A DNA stretch of 64,000 bases from Nannocystis sp. (GCA_016712315.1 JADJRG010000017.1:248001-312000); one strand, 5' to 3'. Counted from the first letter of the stretch, positions 1-9,003 are shown. Numbers and translations are program-made. The notes: generated by a model not told the origin, from the letters alone.

Positions 1-1922
1 TCATCGAGTGCGTGGCAGCGATGGAGCCGACCTTCGGGGGGATCAACCTCGAGGACATCAAGGCGCCAGAGTGCTTCTACATCGAGGAGCAGCTGAAGAA
101 GCGGATGAAGATCCCGGTCTTCCACGACGACCAGCACGGGACGGCGATCATCAGCGGGGCGGCGCTGATCAACGCGGCGGCGCTGCAGGGGAAGTCGCTG
201 GCGACGCTGAAGATGGTGGTGAGCGGGGCGGGGGCGTCGGCGATCTCGTGCACACGCTTCTACATCAGCTTGGGGGTGGACCCGGCGAATATCCTGATGT
301 GCGACTCGAAGGGGGTGCTGCACAGCGGCCGCGAGATCGCCGCGGATGATCCGAAGCGGGCGTTCGTGCGGGAGACGCCGGCGCGCACGCTGGCGGACGC
401 GCTGGTCGGCGCGGATCTGTTCTTGGGGCTGTCGCGCGCGGGGCTGGTGACCGTAGAGATGGTGATGGCGATGGCGCCGCGGCCGATCATCTTCGCCTGC
501 GCGAACCCTGATCCGGAGATCGACTACCCGCTGGCGAAGGCGGCGCGGCCCGACGCGATCGTGGCGACCGGGCGCAGCGACTACAACAACCAAGTCAACA
601 ACGTGCTCGGCTTCCCGTTCATCTTCCGCGGGGCGCTCGACGTGCGGGCGACGCAGATCAACGAGGCGATGAAGATCGCGGCGGCGCACTCGCTCGCGGA
701 CCTGGCCCGCAAGGACGTGCCGCAGGTGGTGAGCGCGGCCTACGGCGAGGACTTTCACTACGGGCCGGACTACATCATCCCGAAGCCGTTCGACCCGCGG
801 GTGCTGACGTGGGTGGCGCCAGCGGTGGCGGAGGCGGCGATGAAGAGCGGGGTCGCGCAGATCGAGCTCGACATCGAGGCGTACCGCGAGCGGCTGCGCG
901 GGCTGCTCGGGGGGGCCTCGGCGGTGATGCGCCGCTTCATCCGCCGGGCGGCGCGCTCGCCCCGGCGGATCGTCTTCCCGGAGGGCGAGGACCCGCGGAT
1001 CCTGCGGGCGTGCGCGATCGTGGTCGACGAGGGGATCGCGCGGCCGGTGCTGATCGGCCGCGCCGAGCGGATCCGCGAGCTGCTGCGCGAGCACGACGTC
1101 GACGTGTCGCTCGATAAGCTCGAGATCGTCGAGCCGGAGACGGACCCGTCGCTGGACGCGTACGCCCAGCGGCTGCACGCGATGCGCGGGCGCAAGGGCA
1201 TGACGCTGGGGCTGGCCCGCTCGACGCTGCTCGACCCGAACCACTTCGGCATGCTGATGGTCGCGGAGCGCCGCGCGGACGGGATCGTGTCAGGGCTGAA
1301 TTGTTCGTACTCGGACGTTGTCCGGCCAGCGCTGCAGATCATCGGCATGCGGCCGGGCGCGCGCCGGATCGCGGGCATGTACCTGATGCTGCACCGCAGC
1401 GGGGTGCTCTTCTTCGGCGACACCACGGTGAACCTCGACCTGGACGCGGACGGGTTGGCGGAGATCGCGGCGATGATCGCGGACGCGGCGGGGACCTTCG
1501 GGGTGACGCCGCGGGTGGCGATGCTGAGCTATAGCAACTTCGGCTCGGTGCGTGACCCGCGGGCGGCGATGGTGGCCGAGGCGGTGCGGCTGCTGGGTGA
1601 GCGCCGCCCCGACCTCGAGGTGGAGGGGGAGATGCAGGCGAACCTGGCGGTCGACTACGAGCTGCAGAAACGGATCTTCCCGGCGACGCGGCTGAGCGGG
1701 CCGGCGAACGTGCTGATCTTCCCGAGCCTGGAGGCGGGCAACGTCGCGTACAAGCTGATGCGCGAGCTGGGGCGGGTGCCGGCGGTGGGACCAGTGCTGC
1801 TCGGCATGGGCCGCCCAGTGACGGCGCTCGAGCGCGACTGCACGATCGATAACATCGTGCACATGACGGCGCTGACGGTGGTGCACGCGCAGGTGGAGGA
1901 CGGCGAGAGCGGCGCCGAGTAG
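1..1922 (+). CDS. maeB: NADP-dependent malic enzyme fused to phosphate acetyltransferase-like domain (5' partial)
   Basis: Oxidatively decarboxylates malate to pyruvate with NAD(P) in the cytoplasm. The frame is open from the left edge, so the first ~110-120 residues of a normal ~750-residue MaeB are missing. The visible part begins inside the malic enzyme catalytic domain (GGINLEDIKAPECF, then FHDDQHGTAI and the Rossmann segment VSGAGASA). From about visible residue 310 a phosphotransacetylase-like domain follows (RRIVFPEGEDPRIL, FGDTTVNLDLDADGLAEIA, FPSLEAGNVAYKL). In this family the PTA domain is normally a regulatory acetyl-CoA sensor, not an active transferase. The gene ends convergently to peptide deformylase, with a hairpin between them. 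Confidence 0.95.
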   Translation, partial: IECVAAMEPTFGGINLEDIKAPECFYIEEQLKKRMKIPVFHDDQHGTAIISGAALINAAALQGKSLATLKMVVSGAGASAISCTRFYISLGVDPANILMCDSKGVLHSGREIAADDPKRAFVRETPARTLADALVGADLFLGLSRAGLVTVEMVMAMAPRPIIFACANPDPEIDYPLAKAARPDAIVATGRSDYNNQVNNVLGFPFIFRGALDVRATQINEAMKIAAAHSLADLARKDVPQVVSAAYGEDFHYGPDYIIPKPFDPRVLTWVAPAVAEAAMKSGVAQIELDIEAYRERLRGLLGGASAVMRRFIRRAARSPRRIVFPEGEDPRILRACAIVVDEGIARPVLIGRAERIRELLREHDVDVSLDKLEIVEPETDPSLDAYAQRLHAMRGRKGMTLGLARSTLLDPNHFGMLMVAERRADGIVSGLNCSYSDVVRPALQIIGMRPGARRIAGMYLMLHRSGVLFFGDTTVNLDLDADGLAEIAAMIADAAGTFGVTPRVAMLSYSNFGSVRDPRAAMVAEAVRLLGERRPDLEVEGEMQANLAVDYELQKRIFPATRLSGPANVLIFPSLEAGNVAYKLMRELGRVPAVGPVLLGMGRPVTALERDCTIDNIVHMTALTVVHAQVEDGESGAE

Positions 1923-1947
1923 GCCGGCGTAGAGCCCTGCTTGGAGG

Positions 1948-1977
1948 GCAGGTCGTCCGCGCGCGGCGGCGACCTGC
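1948..1977. terminator. Hairpin between convergent maeB and def
   Basis: An 8-bp perfect stem (GCAGGTCG with CGACCTGC) encloses a 14-nt loop that itself contains the palindrome CCGCGCGCGG. It lies between the two stop codons, so it could end transcription from either side. There is no clear U-tract. A weaker GCCCT/AGGGC stem overlaps at 1934-1949. Confidence 0.4.
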
Positions 1978-1993
1978 GCCGCTGCCCTGAAGG

Positions 1994-2524
1994 TCAGCCG
2001 GCCTTGGCGTCGTGCTCGGTGTGCCAGCGCTTCATCTTGCGCTTGATGACCTCCTTCTTGACCATGCCGACGAGGTCGATCATGAGGCGGCCGGTGAGGT
2101 GGTCGTGCTCGTGCTGGAGGGCGCGGCCCAGGAGGTCTTCACCCTCGACCTCGAAGGTCGCTCCGTCGACGCCGAGGGCGCGGACTTTGGCCCAGCGCGG
2201 GCGCCGGACCTCGATAAAGACGTCCGGGAAGGAGAGGCAGCCCTCCTCGGCGCCGACGACGCCCTTGCCGGTGTCGACGATCTCAGGGTTGATGAAGACG
2301 AGCGGGGGGGCGTCCTCGTCGCCGCCGGCGACCTTGCCGTCGATCAAGAAGATCCGCTCGAGCCGGCCGACTTGGATCGCGGCGATGCCCGCGGCGTTGA
2401 GCGAGTACATCGTGTCGGTGAGGTCGCGGACGAGCTGACGGATGTCGTCGGTGATCTCGGCGACGTCGAAGGTGGTCTCGCGCAGGCGCGGATCGGGGTA
2501 CATAACGATGTCCAAGACGGCCAT
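1994..2524 (-). CDS. def: Peptide deformylase
   Basis: Removes the formyl group from the initiator Met of new proteins; a cytoplasmic metalloenzyme. All three family motifs are visible in 176 aa: motif 1 as AAGIAAIQVG (usual form GxGLAAxQ), motif 2 EGCLSFP with the metal-binding Cys, and motif 3 LQHEHDHLTG with the HExxH-type His and Glu. Length is normal. Motif 1 has Ile-Ala in place of Leu-Ala, a mild deviation common outside the type-1 enzymes. The gene is divergent from the ferredoxin gene; a TACTAT box lies upstream on the minus strand near 2553. Confidence 0.95.
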   Translation of the reverse strand: MAVLDIVMYPDPRLRETTFDVAEITDDIRQLVRDLTDTMYSLNAAGIAAIQVGRLERIFLIDGKVAGGDEDAPPLVFINPEIVDTGKGVVGAEEGCLSFPDVFIEVRRPRWAKVRALGVDGATFEVEGEDLLGRALQHEHDHLTGRLMIDLVGMVKKEVIKRKMKRWHTEHDAKAG

Positions 2525-2607
2525 GGGTCGTGCGGAAGCTCCGCGGCGGATAGTAGGACGCTGCGGTAGCTTTTCAAAGGGGTGGGTGCTACGAAGCCGC
2601 GCAGCCG

Positions 2608-3036
2608 ATGAAGCAGCCGCAGCAGCTCCTCTTTGTCTGTCAAAACCTGCGCGACGCGGCTGATCCTCGCGGCAGCTGTATGGCGCGCGGGAGCCGTGAG
2701 GTGCTCGAGCGCCTGAAGCGCTGCCGCGCAGAGCTGGGGGCGCAGGAGGCGGTGCGCGTGATGGGCAGCACCTGTCAGGGCGCGTGTGAGTCGGGGATTA
2801 CGGTTCTCGCGGTCGATGACGCGGGCGCGCGCTTCTATGGGCGGATGACGCCAGCGCTGGCAGAGTCGCTGCTGCGGGCGCGCGCCGCGGGGACCGCCGA
2901 GGAGCCGGCGCTGGCGCTGCGCCGCTTGCCGCGGGCTGACCTGCTCGACCTGTCTGCGCTCGAGGGCGAAGGCGGGGAGCTGCAAGCGACACAAGCGACA
3001 CAAGAGACACAAGGACGAGAAGGAGAGGGCGCGTGA
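2608..3036 (+). CDS. Thioredoxin-like [2Fe-2S] ferredoxin
   Basis: A 142-aa protein resembling the thioredoxin-fold (2Fe-2S) ferredoxins related to the NuoE subunit. Four cysteines in the family pattern can ligate the cluster: Cys11 (LLFVCQNLR), Cys24 (PRGSC), and Cys56/Cys60 (GSTCQGACESG). The last ~20 residues are a low-complexity Gln/Thr/Glu tail. Its stop codon overlaps the next gene's start (GTGA, 4 nt), so it is translationally coupled to the Mrp-family Fe-S carrier. That pairing suggests a role in electron supply or cluster handling for Fe-S assembly; this is inferred. Confidence 0.8.
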   Translation: MKQPQQLLFVCQNLRDAADPRGSCMARGSREVLERLKRCRAELGAQEAVRVMGSTCQGACESGITVLAVDDAGARFYGRMTPALAESLLRARAAGTAEEPALALRRLPRADLLDLSALEGEGGELQATQATQETQGREGEGA

Positions 3037-4124
3037 GCGACGATCTCGAGGCGATTGCAGCTGCGTTGGCGGCGGTCCGTGATCCGGCGACGGAGCGGGA
3101 GCTGGGGGCGGGTCAGCTCGGTGAGGTGCGGGTCGACGGCGAGGGGCGGGTCCATGTGCACGTGGACCTGATCTCGCCGGGCTTCCCGCTGCGTGATCAG
3201 CTCGAGGGGCGGATCCGTGAGGCGCTGGTCCGCTTCGAGAAGGATAAGTCGCTGGTGGTCGCGTACGGGCTGCGGGTGCCGCATAAGCCGGCGCGCCAGG
3301 ACTTGAACCGCCTGCCGACGGTGCGCAACATCATCGCCGTGGCCGCCGGCAAGGGCGGCGTCGGCAAGAGCACGGTGAGCGTGAACACGGCGATGGCGCT
3401 GCACCGGCTGGGCGCGCGGGTGGGGATCCTCGACGCGGACATCTATGGGCCGAGCGTGCCGAAGATGCTGGGTAAGGCGGAGGTGGAGACCTCGACGACG
3501 GCGGACGGCAAGCGGATCGCGCCGGCGCGCTACCGCGGGATCGTGGCGATCAGCGTCGACTACTTCGTCGAGCCGGGGCAGGCGGTGGTCTGGCGCGGGC
3601 CGATGATCCACAAGCTGCTCAAGCAATTTTTAGAGGACGTGGAGTGGGGCGAGCTGGACTATCTCATCGTCGATCTGCCCCCGGGGACAGGTGACGCGCA
3701 GCTCTCGCTGGCGCAGCTGATCCCGATCACGGGGGCGGTGATCGTGACGACGCCGCAGGAGGTCGCGCTGATCGACGTGCGCCGGGCGGTGTCGATGTTC
3801 CAAAAGCTCGAGGTGCCGATCCTCGGGGTGGTCGAGAACATGAGCCACTACGTGTGCCCGGCGTGCGGTCACCACGACCACATCTTCTCGAGCGGCGGCG
3901 GGGTGTCGCTGGCGCGCTCGCTGGAGGTGCCGCTGCTCGGGCAGGTGCCGATCGATAACAAGATCTCGTACGGCGGCGAGGCGGGGGTGCCGGTGGTGGA
4001 GGCGGCGCCCGAGTCGGCGCAGGCGAAGGCGCTGATCGAGGTCGCGGCGCAGGCGGCGTTCGCGGTGAGCAAGCTGAGCGCGACCGGGCCGAAGCGCTCG
4101 TCGCTGCTGCGCACGGTGAACTAG
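3033..4124 (+). CDS. apbC: Mrp/ApbC-family iron-sulfur cluster carrier ATPase
   Basis: A cytoplasmic P-loop ATPase that binds and transfers Fe-S clusters. The 363-aa protein has an N-terminal MIP18/DUF59-like domain (residues ~1-90), then a deviant Walker A (AGKGGVGKST), the switch/Walker B region DLPPGTGDAQLSL, and the cluster-binding CxxC pair in HYVCPACGHH. Residues and order match the NBP35/Mrp family. The GTG start at 3033 is preceded by a good ribosome site (AAGGAG near 3020) and overlaps the ferredoxin stop by 4 nt. It ends 7 nt from the convergent murD stop. Confidence 0.93.
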   Translation: MSDDLEAIAAALAAVRDPATERELGAGQLGEVRVDGEGRVHVHVDLISPGFPLRDQLEGRIREALVRFEKDKSLVVAYGLRVPHKPARQDLNRLPTVRNIIAVAAGKGGVGKSTVSVNTAMALHRLGARVGILDADIYGPSVPKMLGKAEVETSTTADGKRIAPARYRGIVAISVDYFVEPGQAVVWRGPMIHKLLKQFLEDVEWGELDYLIVDLPPGTGDAQLSLAQLIPITGAVIVTTPQEVALIDVRRAVSMFQKLEVPILGVVENMSHYVCPACGHHDHIFSSGGGVSLARSLEVPLLGQVPIDNKISYGGEAGVPVVEAAPESAQAKALIEVAAQAAFAVSKLSATGPKRSSLLRTVN

Positions 4125-4131
4125 TCGGTCG

Positions 4132-5517
4132 TCAAACGAGATCGGCGACGAGGCGGCTGAATGTGTCGCCGCGCTCGCTGTAGCTCTTGAACCAGTCGTA
4201 GCTGGCGCAGGCGGGCGAGAGCACGACGGCGTCGCCGGGGCGGGCGAGGGCGCGGGCTCGCTCGACCGCCTCGGCCATGCTGGCGGCGCGGGTGACCGGC
4301 ACGACGCCCTCGGCGAGCTGGGCGAAGGACTCGGCGGACTCGCCGATGGCGACGAGGGCGCGGCCTTGGCGGGCGAGCAGGTCGCGTAAGGGGCTGAGAT
4401 CGTCGCCCTTGGCGCGGCCGCCGGCGAGCAAGACGACCGGGCGATCGAAGCCGTCCAAGCTGGCGAGCACGCTGGCGACGTTGGTCGCCTTGGAGTCGTT
4501 GTAGTAGCGGACCTGCTCTAGCTCGCGCACGAGGGTCATGCGGTGCGGCAGGCCGCGAAAGCCGCGCAAGCCGGCCTCGCAGGCGCCGTGGCCGACGCCG
4601 AGGTGGCGCGCGGCGGCGAGCGCGAAGAGGGCGTTCTTGGAGTTGTGGCGGCCGGCGAGCCCCAGCAGGTCGCGCGGGTAAGTGTCGCCGTCGGGGAGGC
4701 GGAGGGCGTCGCCGGGGCCGTCGCCGCGGATCTGGGCGCCTTCGAGGGCGTCGACGAGGAGGAGGCGGCCGCGCTCGATCGTCCGCTGAAAGTAAGGGGT
4801 CCAAGGATCGTGGGCGTCGAGCAGGGCGAGGCCGTGATCGCGCAGGCCGACGAAGACGCGCGCTTTGGCGTCGGCGTAGCGCTCCATGGAGTCGTAGCGG
4901 TCGATGTGGTCGGGGGTGAGGTTGAGGACCATCGCGACGTCGGTGGGGTGGACGCCGCGCTCGTGCATGGTCTCGAGCTGGAAGCTGGAGCACTCGAGCA
5001 CGAGCGCGCCGGGGGGCTGGGCGCCCGCGGTGAGGAGCTCGCTGAGGGCGGAGCTGAGGGTGGTGCCGAGGTTGCCGCCGACGAAGGGGCGCAGGCCGCC
5101 CGACGCGAGCAGGGCGCCGGTGAGGGCGGTGACGGTGCTCTTGCCGTTGGTGCCGGTGATAAGGACGGTGGGGAGCGCGGGCCAGGTGCCGCGGGCGATC
5201 GCGAGGGCGAGGCTCATCTCGCCGTGGATCTGCGCGTCGGGCGCGAATTCTTGGGCGAGCCGGCGGTGGGCGGCTGGCGGGACGCCGGGGCTGAGCACGA
5301 TGAGATCGACGCCGGCGAAGGCGGCGGGGGGCGGGGCCTGCTCGCCGAGGAAGGCGAGGGCGCCGTCCGGGGCGGCCGCGTGGGCGCTCCGATCGTAGAC
5401 GTGGAGCTCACAGCCGTGGAGGCGGAGCAGGCGCGCGGCGTCGCGGCCCGAGGCGCCGAGGCCGATGATGAGGGCGCGACGCCAAGGGAGCTGGGGGCGT
5501 TGTCGTGGGGCGATCAT
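4132..5517 (-). CDS. murD: UDP-N-acetylmuramoylalanine--D-glutamate ligase
   Basis: Adds D-glutamate to UDP-MurNAc-L-Ala in peptidoglycan precursor synthesis in the cytoplasm. The 461-aa protein has the N-terminal Rossmann segment (IIGLGASGRDAARLL), the Mur-ligase ATP loop (ITGTNGKSTVTALTG), HxxD-type central motifs (LNLTPDHIDRY), and the C-terminal domain motif YYNDSKATN near residue 330. The open frame extends upstream, but the start at 5517 (MIAPRQRPQ) gives normal length and overlaps the mraY stop as ATGA, indicating coupled translation. Confidence 0.95.
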   Translation of the reverse strand: MIAPRQRPQLPWRRALIIGLGASGRDAARLLRLHGCELHVYDRSAHAAAPDGALAFLGEQAPPPAAFAGVDLIVLSPGVPPAAHRRLAQEFAPDAQIHGEMSLALAIARGTWPALPTVLITGTNGKSTVTALTGALLASGGLRPFVGGNLGTTLSSALSELLTAGAQPPGALVLECSSFQLETMHERGVHPTDVAMVLNLTPDHIDRYDSMERYADAKARVFVGLRDHGLALLDAHDPWTPYFQRTIERGRLLLVDALEGAQIRGDGPGDALRLPDGDTYPRDLLGLAGRHNSKNALFALAAARHLGVGHGACEAGLRGFRGLPHRMTLVRELEQVRYYNDSKATNVASVLASLDGFDRPVVLLAGGRAKGDDLSPLRDLLARQGRALVAIGESAESFAQLAEGVVPVTRAASMAEAVERARALARPGDAVVLSPACASYDWFKSYSERGDTFSRLVADLV

Positions 5518-6635
5518 CGGAGCTTGAGCGTGGCGAGGCCGGCGAGCGCGAGCATAAAGGAGATGATCCAGAAGCGGACGACCACCTTGGGCTCGCTCCA
5601 GCCCTTGAGCTCGAAGTGGTGGTGGATCGGGGCCATCTTGAAGATCCGCTTGCCGGTGAGCTTGAACGAGACGACCTGGACGATCACCGACACAGCCTCG
5701 AGCACGAAGATCCCGCCGATGATGACGAGGGTGAACTCGTTCTTGGAGGCGACGGCGAGGTAGCCGAGGCCGGCGCCGAGCGGCAAGGAGCCGACGTCGC
5801 CCATAAAGACGCTGGCAGGGAAGGTGTTGTACCAGAGGAAGCCGATGCCCGCGCCGCACATGGCTCCGCAGTAGATCGCGAGCTCGCCGACGTTGGGGAT
5901 CGCGGGGATGTTGAGGTAGCGGGCGATGTCAAAGCCGCCGATCAAGGTGCCGGCCGCGTAGGTGAGGACCAAGAAGGTGCCGGCGGCGAGCACTACAGGC
6001 ATGATCGCGAGGCCGTCGAGGCCGTCGGTGAGGTTGACCGCGTTCGAGGCGCCGACGATCACGGTGGTCGCGAGCGCGATGTAGACGGCCGCCGGTAAGA
6101 CGAGGTCGTAGGTGTAAAAATTGAGGAGCGGCAGGGCGAGGCGGTAGCGAAAGGCCTCGGGCATCATGTCGCTGCCGAGGTAGAGATAGCCGACGGCCGC
6201 GGCGGCGATGACGACCTGCGCGAGGAACTTGATCCGGCCAGGCATGCCGGCAGAGCTCTTGCGCCGCACCTTGAGGGCGTCGTCGATGAAGCCGATGACG
6301 CCGTAACCAGCGGTGACGGCGGTGGCCAAGAGCACGAAGCGGTTGCTGAGATCAGACCAGAGCAGGGTCGGGATGATCAGCGTAAAAAGGATGAGGCTGC
6401 CGCCCATGGTCGGGGTGCCGCGCTTGGAGAAGTGCGACTGCGGACCGTCATCGCGCACGACCTGGCCGAGCTGGATCTTCTGGAGGGTGCGGATGAACCA
6501 CGGGTAGAGGACGAGCGAGAGGATCAGCGCCGTAAAGGTGGCGAGCAGGATCCTCGTGGAGGTGTAGCGGAGGACGTTGAGCCAGCTCAGCCAGCCGACC
6601 GCTTCGCGCAGCGAGTAGAGGAGATCGTAGAGCAC
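5514..6635 (-). CDS. mraY: Phospho-N-acetylmuramoyl-pentapeptide transferase
   Basis: Integral inner-membrane enzyme that moves phospho-MurNAc-pentapeptide onto undecaprenyl phosphate to form lipid I. The 373-aa product has about ten hydrophobic helices and the MraY signatures: KRGTPTMGG near the N-terminus, VNLTDGLDGLA in the middle, and the HHH cluster PIHHHFELKGW near the C-terminus. The GTG at 6635 (VLYDLLYSLREA) was chosen because it matches the family start; the longer open frame upstream is antisense to murF. It is the first gene of an mraY-murD unit and diverges from murF. Confidence 0.95.
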   Translation of the reverse strand: MLYDLLYSLREAVGWLSWLNVLRYTSTRILLATFTALILSLVLYPWFIRTLQKIQLGQVVRDDGPQSHFSKRGTPTMGGSLILFTLIIPTLLWSDLSNRFVLLATAVTAGYGVIGFIDDALKVRRKSSAGMPGRIKFLAQVVIAAAAVGYLYLGSDMMPEAFRYRLALPLLNFYTYDLVLPAAVYIALATTVIVGASNAVNLTDGLDGLAIMPVVLAAGTFLVLTYAAGTLIGGFDIARYLNIPAIPNVGELAIYCGAMCGAGIGFLWYNTFPASVFMGDVGSLPLGAGLGYLAVASKNEFTLVIIGGIFVLEAVSVIVQVVSFKLTGKRIFKMAPIHHHFELKGWSEPKVVVRFWIISFMLALAGLATLKLR

Positions 6636-6740
6636 GGCCGCTGCACAAGTGGCACGAGGCGCGAGGGCTGGCAAGATTGCCGCAAGCGGCGGCGCTGCGG
6701 CGGCTGCGGCGCGTTCTTGGCCCGTCGGCGGCAGATCTGC

Positions 6741-6746
6741 TAGACA
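6741..6746 (+). promoter_or_regulatory. -10 box of murF, leaderless-type spacing
   Basis: TAGACA lies 6 nt before the murF GTG, with TTGGCC 18 nt upstream (6717-6722) as a possible -35. Initiation about 7 nt downstream of the -10 would place the mRNA 5' end at the start codon. No Shine-Dalgarno sequence is visible. Confidence 0.45.
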
Positions 6747-6752
6747 GCGGCG

Positions 6753-8144
6753 GTGCGTTGGAGCCCGGAGGAGCTGGTCGCGATCACGGGGGGTAGGCTG
6801 CTCGGGCGCGCGTCGCGGCCGATCTGCGGGGCGTTCATCGACAGCCGCGAGCCGCGGCGTGACGCGCTCTTCGTGCCGATCGTCGGCGCCCGCGACGGCC
6901 ACGCGTTCATCGGCGACGCGGTCGCCGGGGGGGCCTCGGCCGTGCTACAGGCGGCCGGGCACCCGGCGCTGCCAGGGGTGACGACGGTGGAGGTGGCGTC
7001 GCCGCTGGGGGCGCTCGAGCGCTTGGCGAGCGCCGCGCGGGATCGCTGCGCGGGGCCGGTGGTGGCGATCACGGGGTCGAACGGGAAGACGACGACGCGG
7101 GCGCTGACGGCGGCGGCGCTGGGCAGCGCGATCGCGCCGCTGCTGTGTACGCGCGGTAATTTGAACAACCACTTGGGGGTGCCGCTCACCTTGGTCGGCG
7201 AGCCAGACGCGGCGGCGGCGATGGTGATCGAGCTGGGTATGAGCGCGCCCGGGGAGAACGATCACTTGGCGCGGCTGGTGCGGCCGACGCACGCGCTGAT
7301 CACCAGCGTGGCGGTGGAGCACCTCGAGTTTATGGGGTCGATCGAGGCGATCGCGCGGGCTGAGGCGGAGACGATCGCGCACGTGCAGGCGGGCGGCGCG
7401 GTGATCATGCCGGATGACGAGCCGCTGCTGCTGGCGCAGGTGCCGGCGCGCGGGGGGCCGCAGCTGCTGACCTTTGGGTCAGGTGAGGGGGCGGCGGTGC
7501 AGGTGCTCGAGGTGGCGGTCGGCGAGCGCACGGAGGCGCTGCTGGGGGTGCGGCTGGCGGGCGGCGGGCGCGAGCGGGTGCGGGTGCGCTTGGCGATCTT
7601 CGGGGCGTACAGCGCCCGCAACGCGGCGGCGGCGCTGACGGTGGGGGTGGCGCTCGACTGTCCGCTGGCGGCGATGGTGGAGGCGCTGGAGGAGGTCGCG
7701 CCGGTGGGCGATCGCGGGCGCGCGCTGGCGCTGGCGGGGCGGCTGGTGATCGCGGACTGCTATAACGCGAACCCGGGGTCGGTCGCGGCGGCGCTGCGCA
7801 GCTTGGCGGCGGTGCGGCGGCCTCAGCGGGTAGCTGTCCTAGGGGACATGTTAGAGCTGGGCCCGACGGAGGCGGCGCTGCACCAGGAGATCGGCGCGCT
7901 GGCGGCGACGCTGGGTCTCGACGTGGTGCTGACCGTGGGCGCGCGCGCGCGCGAGATCGCGGCGGCGGCGGCGGCGGGCGGCCTCGAGGCGTCCGCGTTT
8001 CCGGCGACGAGCGAGCCGCGGGCGGTCGCGGCGCGGGCGCTCCAGGCGGCGGGCGCGGAGGGGGTGATCCTGGTCAAGGGCAGCCGCGGCATGCGCTTGG
8101 AGCGGGTCGTGGCGGCCCTGGAGGCGCTGACGGCGGCGGGCTGA
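6753..8144 (+). CDS. murF: UDP-N-acetylmuramoyl-tripeptide--D-alanyl-D-alanine ligase
   Basis: Adds the D-Ala-D-Ala dipeptide to complete the UDP-MurNAc-pentapeptide. The 463-aa protein carries the N-terminal uridine-binding part (CGAFIDSREPRRDALFVP), the ATP loop ITGSNGKTTTRALT, the MurF-type NLNNHLGVPLTL, the central IELGMSAPGE and EHLEFMGS, and the C-terminal DCYNANPGS motif followed by LGDMLELG. Length and order are normal. In most bacteria murF lies directly upstream of mraY in the same direction; here it is divergent from mraY with 117 bp between. GTG start at 6753. Confidence 0.95.
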   Translation: MRWSPEELVAITGGRLLGRASRPICGAFIDSREPRRDALFVPIVGARDGHAFIGDAVAGGASAVLQAAGHPALPGVTTVEVASPLGALERLASAARDRCAGPVVAITGSNGKTTTRALTAAALGSAIAPLLCTRGNLNNHLGVPLTLVGEPDAAAAMVIELGMSAPGENDHLARLVRPTHALITSVAVEHLEFMGSIEAIARAEAETIAHVQAGGAVIMPDDEPLLLAQVPARGGPQLLTFGSGEGAAVQVLEVAVGERTEALLGVRLAGGGRERVRVRLAIFGAYSARNAAAALTVGVALDCPLAAMVEALEEVAPVGDRGRALALAGRLVIADCYNANPGSVAAALRSLAAVRRPQRVAVLGDMLELGPTEAALHQEIGALAATLGLDVVLTVGARAREIAAAAAAGGLEASAFPATSEPRAVAARALQAAGAEGVILVKGSRGMRLERVVAALEALTAAG

Positions 8145-8151
8145 GGCGGTG

Positions 8152-8157
8152 TAGACT
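8152..8157 (+). promoter_or_regulatory. -10 box, leaderless-type spacing
   Basis: TAGACT, a close match to TATAAT-type -10 boxes, ends 6 nt before the ATG at 8164 in the 19-nt gap after murF. No Shine-Dalgarno sequence is present, so a leaderless transcript is predicted. Confidence 0.45.
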
Positions 8158-8163
8158 GGGCGC

Positions 8164-9003
8164 ATGCGCGTGGCTCCGCGGGTCGTGTTGAGTGTGCTCG
8201 TCGCGGCTTCGACGGCGATCGCGGCGAGCCCCGCCGCCGCGGGTGATCCGCCGCGTTACCATCGCGCGCCGCTCAGCGACTCGGCGTGGCAGCAGATGAT
8301 CGGGCGCGAGGTGCTGTTGGTGCTGAGCACCGGCTACCGGGTGTGCGGGTCGCTGTCCGCGGTGGATCGCGAGGTGATCCATTATGAGGACCCGGCAGAG
8401 GGCGCGCGACGAGCGGCGCGCTCGATGGTGACGGCGGTGCACGAGGGGTCGTGGGAGTGCGACGACGACGACGGCGCGCCGAAGGTCGAGTGGGCGCGGC
8501 CAGGCGCGGCGGTGGGGCTGGGGCTGGCGGGTGTGGGGGTGATCTTCGGGGTGATGGAGGACGCGGGGGCCTTCGGCCGCGCGTCGCAGTTCGCGATCCT
8601 CGGCGGCCCGAGCTTGTTGTTGGCGGCGCCGATCGCCGGCTTCGCGGGGCGCTCGACGGCGCGTGATCTGCGGGTGCGGGGGCTGCCTTGGGCGCGGATC
8701 TCCGGGTGGACGGCCTACGGCGCGGCGCTGGTGGTGACGGGGCTGTGGGCGGCGGGGCGCTTCGGTGAGGTGGAGGCGCTGGCGGGGCCCGGGCTGGCGA
8801 CCGCGGCGAGCGGGCTAGGGCTGCTCGGCACGGGCTTGCTCGCGGGGGACGCGCTGCGCTCGCGCCGTGAGATGCTGGAATTCCGGCGCTTGGACAGCCA
8901 GCCGCGCGAGGCGCAGGGGCCGAGGATGCAGCTCAGTGTGGCGCCGATCGGCAGGGACGGGCGGGCGACGGGCCTCGGGGTCGGGCTCTCGGGGGTCTTC
9001 TAG
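8164..9003 (+). CDS. Exported or membrane protein of unknown function with terminal beta-strand tail
   Basis: A 279-aa protein I do not recognise. It has an N-terminal signal peptide (residues ~1-26, ending near SPAAAG), a soluble stretch with a short acidic patch (DDDDG near residue 100), then three or four hydrophobic segments between residues ~115 and 235 (GLGLAGVGVIFG, LGGPSLLLAAPIAG, AYGAALVVTGL, GLLGTGLLAG). The last ~20 residues (LSVAPIGRDG to LSGVF) look like an amphipathic strand ending in Phe. A similar tail ends the proteins encoded at 20668-21702 and 21718-22719. It lies between murF and an unknown gene and has no visible link to cell-wall synthesis. Confidence 0.75.
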   Translation: MRVAPRVVLSVLVAASTAIAASPAAAGDPPRYHRAPLSDSAWQQMIGREVLLVLSTGYRVCGSLSAVDREVIHYEDPAEGARRAARSMVTAVHEGSWECDDDDGAPKVEWARPGAAVGLGLAGVGVIFGVMEDAGAFGRASQFAILGGPSLLLAAPIAGFAGRSTARDLRVRGLPWARISGWTAYGAALVVTGLWAAGRFGEVEALAGPGLATAASGLGLLGTGLLAGDALRSRREMLEFRRLDSQPREAQGPRMQLSVAPIGRDGRATGLGVGLSGVF

